Source: a virus. From it: DNA of 21,934 nt. Made by a program: the position numbers and the translations under genes. Below the pieces are notes generated by a model, which had not been told where the DNA came from, searched no databases, and saw nothing but the letters and a program-made list of their open reading frames with translations. The number at the start of each line of letters is the position of its first letter. Positions within the stretch are counted from its first letter, which is position 1. Location of the stretch: the IMG/VR virus record IMGVR_UViG_3300017771_000136, positions 1-21,934 of that record. One strand, 5' to 3'. Shown here piece by piece: positions 1 to 7,100 of this stretch.

Positions 1-360
1 GCCACGCCGTTTGAGCATCGGTCATTTGGCGATGAGTTGCGTAGATGTCAGAGATATTATTATCAAACTAATGATAGTGAAAACTCAGTTCATTTGCAAA
101 GAAGTTACAACAACCTCAACTATTACTATGGTCAGCTTGACTATCCAGTAACAATGAGGTCGCAGCCAACTTTAACTTTTCAAAACGCTTCTGCTAGTGT
201 TTTGTTGCCCTCTATACATACTACTAGCTGTTCTTGGGGGGCATTAAGTCGGACGAATCATAGCGTAATAATTGAAGCGCAGCCCGGCTCTGATGCTGGA
301 GCCTATACATATACTGCTATATGTACGTCAAACAGTGTTAGATTAGATGCGGAGTTATAG
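1..360 (+). CDS. Tail fibre-like protein, C-terminal part (5' end outside window)
   Basis: The frame is open from base 1 (A-T-P-F-E-H-R-S-F-G-D-E-L...) and ends at a TAG at 358-360, so this is the last 119 codons of a gene that begins upstream. The first residues, PFEHRSFGDELRRCQRYY, match a conserved C-terminal motif that I recognise from tail fibre or receptor-binding proteins of many marine phages and prophages. The rest is rich in Tyr, Ser, Thr and Asn, as expected for a beta-rich fibre tip. A TTG at 37 could be read as a start, but the conserved motif begins upstream of it, so an internal start is rejected. The next gene begins 2 nt after the stop. Function as host recognition is inferred from the family and position; the receptor cannot be guessed. 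Confidence 0.75.
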   Translation, partial: ATPFEHRSFGDELRRCQRYYYQTNDSENSVHLQRSYNNLNYYYGQLDYPVTMRSQPTLTFQNASASVLLPSIHTTSCSWGALSRTNHSVIIEAQPGSDAGAYTYTAICTSNSVRLDAEL

Positions 361-362
361 TA

Positions 363-566
363 ATGAACATTACATCAGCCAGATATGCGCAAAACAGAAT
401 CTTAAATGATAGCGATGAGTTAGTTCTTGATGGGGTAAATAAAGCAATTATAGCCACGATTGACAATGTGGAAATGGACGTACCTCTTGACCCAGCCAAC
501 CGCCACTACGACGAAATCATGCGACAGGTCGCAGCCGGTACACTGACCATAGCAGATGCGGATTGA
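363..566 (+). CDS. Small tail-fibre-associated protein, 67 aa
   Basis: The gene starts at ATG 363, two bases after the stop of the tail-fibre gene, with GCGGAG upstream as a weak ribosome site, and ends 3 nt before the next ATG. The protein has a short beta-prone centre (NKAIIATIDNVEMDVPLDPA) and a helical C-terminus (NRHYDEIMRQVAAGTLTI). I recognise this pattern, with VPxDPxNRHYxEI, from small proteins that follow tail-fibre genes in marine phages; no biochemical role is known to me. A role as a fibre chaperone or assembly factor is only inferred from position. Base composition rises sharply in its second half (from about 480), see the composition finding. Confidence 0.7.
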   Translation: MNITSARYAQNRILNDSDELVLDGVNKAIIATIDNVEMDVPLDPANRHYDEIMRQVAAGTLTIADAD

Positions 567-569
567 TGA

Positions 570-2438
570 ATGCCACTAAGCAAACTGCAATTCAAACCGG
601 GCATCAACAGAGAGGGCACAAACTACTCTAATGAAGGTGGCTGGTTTGATGGGAACAAAATCAGGTTTCGTAACGGCTATGTCGAGCGCATAGGCGGTTG
701 GGTTCGTGTATCAAACAACAAGTTTACCGGCATAGCTCGTAAGATATACGATTTCGTTACCTTGGCTTCGGCCAATCTGTTGTTTATAGGCACAGAGCAA
801 AAGGTCTTTCTTGAAGACTCCGGCGTCTTTAACGACATCACTCCGATTCGATCTACCGTTAGCCTTGGATCAAATCCTGTAAACACAACAGGCGGAGCGG
901 GTAGCGGCGTAGTTACCGTAACCACGCAATCTGCACATGGCGCAATCACAGGCGACTTTGTTACACTTGCGGGTCTTGCAACCACTGATGGCGTTACGGC
1001 GGCGCAGTTAAATATTGAGCACAAAATTACAAGTGTACCAACCACCACCACATTTACTATTAGCACCGCAGGATCTGCTTCTTCTGGCAGTACAGCAGGT
1101 GGCGGATCGTCTGGTACTGCCGCTTTTCAGATCAACATCGGCATAACAACCACGATCCTTGGCACAGGTTGGGGTGCAGGCACATGGGGCCGCTTTGAGT
1201 GGGGGTCTAGTTCTGGTGCTCTTGCTGGTCAGACATTACGCCTGTGGGCCGCAGACAACTTTGGTGAAGACCTGATCTTTAACGTTATGAACGGAGAAAT
1301 TTTTTATTGGGACGCTACGAACGGAACAAGTACAAGAGCCGTATCATTAACAAGTCTTACAGGAGCAAGTGATGTTCCTACAGTAGCTCGTAAGATTTTA
1401 GTATCTGACGTTGATCGTCATTGTATTGCTTTCGGTACTAATGAAATAGGTTCAGCTGTTCAAGACCCACTTCTTATCCGGTTTTCTAGTCAAGAATCTG
1501 TAGTCGATTGGACACCTAAAGCAACTAATACCGCTGGAGATTTACGCTTATCTAAAGGTAGTGAAATTATTACAGCGATTCAAACAAGCCGTCAGATACT
1601 GGTTTGGACAGACCAAGCTCTGTATTCCATGCAGTTTCTAGGGCCACCGTTTACTTTCGGCGTTTCAATGCTAGGCGATAATATTCGTATTGCAGGACCA
1701 AATACAGTCGTAGGTGTAAACGATGTTGTATTTTGGATGGGCCAAGAAAATTTTTATGTTTATGACGGTCGGATACAAGCTATACCGTGTAGCGTTCGTG
1801 ATTATGTTTTTAACGACATGAATAACCAACAGTCGTTTAAATTTCATGGCGGTTCGATTGCTAGTCAGACAGAAATTTGGTGGCATTATTGTTCTTCGGG
1901 GTCAACTGAAATTGATAGATACGTTGTTTATAATTACGGACAGCAAGTCTGGTATTATGGCACTTTAGTACGGACTACTTGGAATGATCGCGCCACAGGT
2001 TTGCGTAGTTTTCCTCAAGGCACAGGTACAGACTTTTATTTATATGACCATGAAAATGGGTTAGACGATTATAGTAGCGGTAGTGCTGTAGCAATAAATG
2101 CTTTTGTTGAATCTTCTGATTTTGATATCGGAGACGGTCATCAATTTATGCTGGTTAATAGGATTCTTCCTGATTTAAGTTTTAGTGGATCGTCTGCCGC
2201 TAATCCTGCTGCTTTATTTACAATTCGTAGTAGGGATTTCGGAGGTGATAATTTTACTGAGTCACCTTCAGATTCTGCGATAAGAACAGCTACGTCTCCT
2301 GTAGAACAATACACAGATAAAATTGATCTTAGAGCACGTGGTCGGCAAATGTCGATTAGAGTCGAAAATACAGGAACAGGAGTAAAATGGCGGTTAGGCG
2401 CACCTCGGATGGATGTTCGTCCGGATGGTAGACGATGA
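570..2438 (+). CDS. Virion stabilisation / tail accessory-like protein, 622 aa
   Basis: The N-terminus (PLSKLQFKPGINREGTNYS, then GGWFDGNKIRFRNGYVERIGGW) is the hallmark of a protein found in very many marine phages, often annotated as phage stabilisation protein or simply hypothetical. Residues of about 100-180 are a Gly/Ser/Thr-rich insert with a beta-sandwich pattern (VTLAGLATTDGVTAAQLN), likely an Ig-like add-on. The remainder has recurring Trp/Tyr-rich beta strands (ILVWTDQALYSMQF, VVFWMGQENFYVYDG), consistent with a beta-propeller like that of P22 gp10-type tail proteins. It follows the fibre genes and overlaps the next gene by 4 nt (ATGA). Structural role is well supported by family and context; the exact analogy to gp10 is inference. 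Its first 700 bases are clearly richer in GC than the rest. Confidence 0.7.
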   Translation: MPLSKLQFKPGINREGTNYSNEGGWFDGNKIRFRNGYVERIGGWVRVSNNKFTGIARKIYDFVTLASANLLFIGTEQKVFLEDSGVFNDITPIRSTVSLGSNPVNTTGGAGSGVVTVTTQSAHGAITGDFVTLAGLATTDGVTAAQLNIEHKITSVPTTTTFTISTAGSASSGSTAGGGSSGTAAFQINIGITTTILGTGWGAGTWGRFEWGSSSGALAGQTLRLWAADNFGEDLIFNVMNGEIFYWDATNGTSTRAVSLTSLTGASDVPTVARKILVSDVDRHCIAFGTNEIGSAVQDPLLIRFSSQESVVDWTPKATNTAGDLRLSKGSEIITAIQTSRQILVWTDQALYSMQFLGPPFTFGVSMLGDNIRIAGPNTVVGVNDVVFWMGQENFYVYDGRIQAIPCSVRDYVFNDMNNQQSFKFHGGSIASQTEIWWHYCSSGSTEIDRYVVYNYGQQVWYYGTLVRTTWNDRATGLRSFPQGTGTDFYLYDHENGLDDYSSGSAVAINAFVESSDFDIGDGHQFMLVNRILPDLSFSGSSAANPAALFTIRSRDFGGDNFTESPSDSAIRTATSPVEQYTDKIDLRARGRQMSIRVENTGTGVKWRLGAPRMDVRPDGRR

Positions 2439-2722
2439 CTAAAAAAGTTGTACGACCTATACTACCGATCGCTCCTGATCAATATGATCCTGTTTACGTT
2501 AATCAATTAGCTCGGGCTTTAGATCGGTTAATAGATGAGGTTCGAGATGCAAAAGTTAATTTCCAAGGTATTCCTAGTTCAGGCGCAGCAAATACTTTGG
2601 AAAATGGAGATTTTTATATCGGAGAAGCAGGGTTTTTAAGGGTGGTTGCGACTACGGATATATTTTCTGGTAGTGTTAGCGCAACGACTTCTGTCGGTAC
2701 AGTGACCGTGACTGTTTCTTAA
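2435..2722 (+). CDS. Small virion-associated protein, 95 aa
   Basis: The ATG at 2435 overlaps the stop of the preceding gene (ATGA), suggesting translational coupling. The N-terminal half is helical and contains PDQYDPVYVNQLARALDRLI, a pattern I recognise from small proteins next to the stabilisation-like gene in marine phages. The C-terminus is a short beta-rich Ser/Thr/Val tail (SATTSVGTVTVTVS) similar to the repeats in tail-associated beta domains. No enzymatic motif is visible. A role in the virion, perhaps at the tail or head-tail junction, is inferred from neighbours and family resemblance. The stop at 2722 is followed by a 44-base spacer with a small hairpin. Confidence 0.65.
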   Translation: MTKKVVRPILPIAPDQYDPVYVNQLARALDRLIDEVRDAKVNFQGIPSSGAANTLENGDFYIGEAGFLRVVATTDIFSGSVSATTSVGTVTVTVS

Positions 2723-2742
2723 CAACAGTTGCGTCATAATGA

Positions 2743-2760
2743 AGAAAGAGGTATCTTTCT
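2743..2760 (+). promoter_or_regulatory. Small hairpin just upstream of a ribosome site
   Basis: AGAAAGA (2743-2749) and TCTTTCT (2754-2760) form a perfect 7-bp stem with the four-base loop GGTA. The stem ends directly before AAAAAGGTG, the ribosome site of the next gene. There is no T-run after it, so it is not a terminator in this direction. It could modulate translation or mRNA decay; AT-rich stems of this size also occur by chance. Confidence 0.3.
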
Positions 2761-2775
2761 AAAAAGGTGATGAAT

Positions 2776-3846
2776 ATGCAGCAAACGGCTCAATATGAAA
2801 ATATAGCTAAAGGTTTAGCTTCTCTTGGTCGCTATGAGGACAATTATATTGTTCATGCGGCGGAAGGTGAGACGGTAGTTCCTGCTGAAGTTTTAGAAGC
2901 AAACCCCAAATTAAAAAATAGTTTATTTAAACAAATGAAAGCTGTCGGGATTACAAATCCTGAGCGTTATATTGTTGGTAACGAACTTAATTCAATTAAC
3001 CCCGATACAGGACAACCTGAATTTTTCTTTAAATCTTTAGGAAAAACCCTTAAAAAAGCCGCACCTATGATTGGTTCTATTGTAGGTTTTGCAGTAGGTG
3101 GTCCTGCAGGAGCCGCTATTGGCGGTGGTATCGGAGGGTTAGCCGCTGGTCAATCACCCGAACAGGCTCTTCTTACAGCGGGTATGAGCTTTGCAGGGGC
3201 AAAGTTTCTTGGTCCAGGATTAGATAGCGGTATAGCCGCCGCTGGGGGCGGTTCGCCTACTTTAGGTAGCTTAACAGGTAACGCCGCCGCAGGAGCCTTA
3301 CCACAGGCCGCAGGAACTGGGATTATGGGACAACTAGCCGCTGTACCCGCAGGAACAGCGGCGGCGTTAGCTCTATCTCCTGCTATTGGTGGGGTGTTTA
3401 CAGACGCTATGAAACCAGATGAAGTAGCCTCTCCAAATAAACGTAGTATCGTAGATGAATATTATGCTGCTTTAGCTAGAGGTGAAAACCCCCGTTTACC
3501 GGATGAATTAACGCCTCCACCACAAAATTCTCTATTTGGTTTAGAACAAACAATAGCATCTTCTAATCCTGCTGATTATGTAACTGATTACCAACCGTTC
3601 CAACGTGATCCGCTTGGACGCCCTATGTTTAGGCAAGCCGCTTACGGTGGTTATATTACAGGTCCAGGAGGACCAAGGGACGATAAAATTCCAACGTTAC
3701 TTTCTAATACAGAATTTGTTCAAACGGGCAAAGCGGTAGCTGGGGCGGATCCGACTGGACAAAACAACCCCGACCGTGGTGCAAAAACTATGATGGGAAT
3801 TATGAGAGCGTTCGAGCGTAAAGCAGATGCTAACGCAAAAGCGTAG
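2776..3846 (+). CDS. Gly/Ala-rich virion structural protein, 356 aa
   Basis: I place the start at ATG 2776 because AAAAAGGTG (2761-2769) then lies 6 nt upstream; the GTG at 2767 and ATG at 2770 would overlap the ribosome site. The N-terminal part (EDNYIVHAAEGETVVPAEVL, then NPERYIVGNELNSINPDTG) and the C-terminal part (GGYITGPGGPRDDKIP, LLSNTEFVQTGKAV) are recurring motifs in virion proteins of marine phages, in which a domain of this kind precedes internal virion proteins. Between them lie hydrophobic Gly/Ala-rich stretches (GSIVGFAVGGPAGAAIGGG and beyond) that resemble membrane-active or packing segments. No catalytic motif is seen. Likely an internal or tail-associated structural protein; membrane insertion during ejection is inference. 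Confidence 0.65.
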   Translation: MQQTAQYENIAKGLASLGRYEDNYIVHAAEGETVVPAEVLEANPKLKNSLFKQMKAVGITNPERYIVGNELNSINPDTGQPEFFFKSLGKTLKKAAPMIGSIVGFAVGGPAGAAIGGGIGGLAAGQSPEQALLTAGMSFAGAKFLGPGLDSGIAAAGGGSPTLGSLTGNAAAGALPQAAGTGIMGQLAAVPAGTAAALALSPAIGGVFTDAMKPDEVASPNKRSIVDEYYAALARGENPRLPDELTPPPQNSLFGLEQTIASSNPADYVTDYQPFQRDPLGRPMFRQAAYGGYITGPGGPRDDKIPTLLSNTEFVQTGKAVAGADPTGQNNPDRGAKTMMGIMRAFERKADANAKA

Positions 3847-3855
3847 GAGCGATTT

Positions 3856-4746
3856 ATGGCTGAAACACAAACAGTAGAAAATATTACCCGCCTTGCTCCT
3901 TTTATGGAGGATTATACTCGTAAGCTCCTTGAATCGGGTTATAAGCGAGTTCAGACCCCTCAAAACGTTCCTAATATACAAGTTGCAGGGCTAACCCCAG
4001 AACAAATTCAAGCTGGTCAATTAGCTAACCAAGGTGTTGGTGCATATAGTCCTTTTATGCAATCTGCGACAAACTTGACTACGCAGGGTGCCGGAATACT
4101 TGCAGACCCGACTGCTTATCGTCAATTTATGAGTCCGTATACGCAAGATGTTATTGACCAAGTTGGTCAAGATATCGAACGTAATCGTCAAATTCAAGCG
4201 CAAGGTATTGCGGGAAACGCTGTTTCCCGAGGGGCTTTTGGTGGGTCTCGCGAACGTCTTGCACAAACTGAATTAGCTGGAGCCGCTGGTCGTCAATTTG
4301 CGGACACAGCGGCTAAATTACGTGAAGCTGGTTATCAGTCTGCACTTGGTCAACAACAACGAGTCGCTCAAGGGTTAGGTCAGTTCGGTGGACAAATGGC
4401 TGGGTTAGGAGCACAGCAACAACAACTTGGTCAGCAAGATATTTCTAATCTTTTGGGTATTGGTTCGCTTTATCAGCAACAAGCACAAGGTGTTGTAGAT
4501 GCTCAACGAGCTACTGCTCTTCAACAATCTTATGAACCGTATCAACGGTTAGGCTTCTTTAGTGATTTACTTCGTGGCGTACCAACTACTCAGTCTTCGC
4601 TTTCTGTAGGGACAACACCTAGCCAAAGCCCATTAAGCCAAATCGCAGGTATTGCTGCAACGGGTCTAGGATTAGCTGGTCAATTAGGTTATCGCCCACA
4701 AATGTTTGGCGGGACTGGGTTAAATCTTGGTGGAGGAACTCCGTAA
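3856..4746 (+). CDS. Gln/Gly-rich probable internal virion protein, 296 aa
   Basis: ATG 3856 follows the previous stop by 9 nt with GGAGCG as ribosome site. The protein starts with a helical segment (APFMEDYTRKLLESGYKR), then a middle region with a conserved look (SPYTQDVIDQVGQDIERN, then AVSRGAFGGSRERLAQTEL) and a long Gln/Gly/Ala-rich helical stretch (QQQQLGQQDISNLLGIGSL). I recognise this architecture from marine phage proteins that sit upstream of the largest virion proteins. The low-complexity Gln runs explain the repeated CAA/CAG codons at about 4350-4500. Function is unknown; a role inside the capsid or in DNA ejection is inferred from the neighbours. The stop overlaps the next start (TAATG). 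Confidence 0.6.
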   Translation: MAETQTVENITRLAPFMEDYTRKLLESGYKRVQTPQNVPNIQVAGLTPEQIQAGQLANQGVGAYSPFMQSATNLTTQGAGILADPTAYRQFMSPYTQDVIDQVGQDIERNRQIQAQGIAGNAVSRGAFGGSRERLAQTELAGAAGRQFADTAAKLREAGYQSALGQQQRVAQGLGQFGGQMAGLGAQQQQLGQQDISNLLGIGSLYQQQAQGVVDAQRATALQQSYEPYQRLGFFSDLLRGVPTTQSSLSVGTTPSQSPLSQIAGIAATGLGLAGQLGYRPQMFGGTGLNLGGGTP

Positions 4747-7100
4747 TGGCTCTTGATCCTCGGACTTTGACTCCTGCAGCTGCAAAATCTTTGTTTTTGC
4801 AACAAACTGCACCGCGTGTAGGTTTTCCGCAAAATACTTCAGGAATGAGTATGCCTCAAATTGATGCGGGAAGAGGCATGAGTTTGGGTATGTTTCCTGA
4901 AACTACACAGAACCAGTTGCTTAGTGATGAAGCTGCAAAAGATGTAGGCCAACAAATATTTGGCCCAAGGTTAGATAACGCTGATCCCGACAAACTTATG
5001 ACTATGGCGACAGACGATAATAATAAAGTCGACCCTAGTGTACAAGATATTCATAACGAAAACCCTGAAATAGCAAAAATTTTAGGGGCTGTTGTAAAAC
5101 TTCAAAACGATACCTCGTCTACTCAACTTTTAAAAAGTTTAGTCGGTGAAAAAGCAACACCCGAAGCAGCAAAAGCTGAAGTTCAAAAGTTTTTTGATCT
5201 AAAGAAAGACGATGAAGTTCCTGTGTGGGCAGACGTTGCTTTAACTATTGGTTTAGATTTACTTGATCCTAAAACAAGTACTGGGTCGTTTTTAGGTGAT
5301 ATAGGTGGAGCAGGTAAAAAAGGTTTAGCTGTCGGTAAAGCGCGAGGAAAAGAAGCACGTGCGCGGTCTGACATGATGGATAAATTAGCTTTCGGTATTT
5401 TCCGAGAGGATGAAAAATCACGTAAAACATTAGGTGTTCAGCTCGCAGGTCAACTTGCTAAACAAAAAACTGACTCACTTAGTTTAGCAATGGATCTTGC
5501 TAAATTTTTTCAAGCAGAAGAAAAAATTTCTGACGCAGAAGCTAAAGCTAGGTCAACAGCGATTACATCTTCGATTAATACTTTGACTTCTGATCAAAAA
5601 GAAAAAGCGTTACCAATTATCGCTCGTTTTCCTAATGCGTTTAAAGGCGTTTCTGTTGATCAAGTACCTTCGACTTTTTATGCCTTGTTAAAAAACAACG
5701 GTCTAAGACTAGATAATATTTCTGATGCGTCGAATATTGTAGAATCTACTTTTACTATTTCTGATGAAGCTACTTATAATCGTTATAAGACCGCCTTTCC
5801 AACCGCTTTCCCAGAGGCTTTTGTAGTTGGTAAAGAATATAAAGTACAAGGGTTTAGTGATAAATCTAAACCAGCTACCGAACTAGCAATGACGAATGTT
5901 TTAAGCGTAGATAAATCTATAGGTGGTCAAGACGAGCTTAGTCGGCAATTCACAGCTAGAGCTGAACTAATTACAGCAAGAAACGCAATTACTAACACAG
6001 ATAGTGATGAATATAAACGAATAGTTAATGAATTAAATGAAGTTGAAGGGCGGATTGATATACTATCAGAACGCAAATCTCCTCAAAGCTATGTTTTCGT
6101 AGAAGGACGCATGGTGGCTGCAGGTGAAGGTGCGGCAGGAGCATTTACTGCTGCTGATGCAGCTAGTAAAGCTGTAACACTTTCTAAACAAGGAGATAGT
6201 CTCGCAGCCGCTTTTGGTCTTGGTGACAATATTTTAAGATCTTTATCTAATACTCCCGCCCCTGCGGATTCGGTAGGTGTTGTTGCGCAATTTGGTAAAT
6301 TTATCGGTGGGGCTAAAGGACAGCTAGATGCTGTAACTGGAGCCTTTGGCGAACGGGCTTCCGATAACGCTGGTAATTATGCTAGTGGCGTTATTACGCC
6401 GTCTATGTTAGGTAGTACAGAAAGAATTGGTAACACCACAGTCGGCAAAGTCTTTACTAATTTGCAAAGTCTTGCTCAAGGAAATGCTGAAGTACAAAGT
6501 CAATTAATGAGTTTTGCTTACGCTTTAGCGGGTAGCCGTGAAACAGGTAAGCTAACGGATAAAGACGTGGCAGCGGCTCTTGTTACTTTTGGTGGCGGTG
6601 ATATAGCAGAAGGTAAATGGTTTGCTAATGCAGATATGTTGATTACGGGTATTAACCAAGCTCTTGATACAGCAACTAATGCTTATGCGATTAGTTTTGA
6701 TAGTGTTCATCAGTCTCCCGCGAATATAAAATATTTAAGAGATGTTGAAAAGTTAAGTGACGATGAGATTGCTAATAAAACTAAATTTAATTTGCCTAGC
6801 TTTTTAAAAAATAATGAGGGAATTCGAACTGGTCTTGCTGATCGGGTTGGGTTAGTTAATGGTCGAATTAAATTCCAATCAGTAGACGCTTATCGTGGGG
6901 ATGGCGCAGGTAACGTTGATGGGCAACCAACATATTCAGCAAGAGAGCTTAGTTTTATTGACGTTCTTAACGATGCAGCGAGACGTTCACAACTCGATCC
7001 GTCAGACCCTTCGTATATTACGCCTGATCAATTAGACGTTATTATAAACACAGTTCCTGCTGATATTTTAGATAAATTTAAACAACAGGCGACACCCTAA
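4746..7100 (+). CDS. Large probable internal virion protein, 784 aa
   Basis: The start ATG 4746 overlaps the preceding TAA by one base, and the end overlaps the next gene in the same way, so three large genes are translationally linked. The protein is mostly alpha-helical, Ala/Lys/Asp-rich, and has no motif that I can assign. It has a Gly/Lys-rich stretch (GAGKKGLAVGKARGKEARAR, about residues 186-205), followed by long helices (SLAMDLAKFFQAEEKISDAE), and a C-terminal helical region. Length, composition and place between smaller virion proteins and a 985-aa protein resemble ejection proteins of podoviruses such as T7 gp15/gp16, but no sequence similarity to these is claimed. Confidence 0.55.
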   Translation: MALDPRTLTPAAAKSLFLQQTAPRVGFPQNTSGMSMPQIDAGRGMSLGMFPETTQNQLLSDEAAKDVGQQIFGPRLDNADPDKLMTMATDDNNKVDPSVQDIHNENPEIAKILGAVVKLQNDTSSTQLLKSLVGEKATPEAAKAEVQKFFDLKKDDEVPVWADVALTIGLDLLDPKTSTGSFLGDIGGAGKKGLAVGKARGKEARARSDMMDKLAFGIFREDEKSRKTLGVQLAGQLAKQKTDSLSLAMDLAKFFQAEEKISDAEAKARSTAITSSINTLTSDQKEKALPIIARFPNAFKGVSVDQVPSTFYALLKNNGLRLDNISDASNIVESTFTISDEATYNRYKTAFPTAFPEAFVVGKEYKVQGFSDKSKPATELAMTNVLSVDKSIGGQDELSRQFTARAELITARNAITNTDSDEYKRIVNELNEVEGRIDILSERKSPQSYVFVEGRMVAAGEGAAGAFTAADAASKAVTLSKQGDSLAAAFGLGDNILRSLSNTPAPADSVGVVAQFGKFIGGAKGQLDAVTGAFGERASDNAGNYASGVITPSMLGSTERIGNTTVGKVFTNLQSLAQGNAEVQSQLMSFAYALAGSRETGKLTDKDVAAALVTFGGGDIAEGKWFANADMLITGINQALDTATNAYAISFDSVHQSPANIKYLRDVEKLSDDEIANKTKFNLPSFLKNNEGIRTGLADRVGLVNGRIKFQSVDAYRGDGAGNVDGQPTYSARELSFIDVLNDAARRSQLDPSDPSYITPDQLDVIINTVPADILDKFKQQATP

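Noticed and set aside
4340-4500. DNA repeat region with many CAA/CAG triplets
   Set aside because: It is explained by the Gln-rich segment of the 296-aa protein and has no regular unit.
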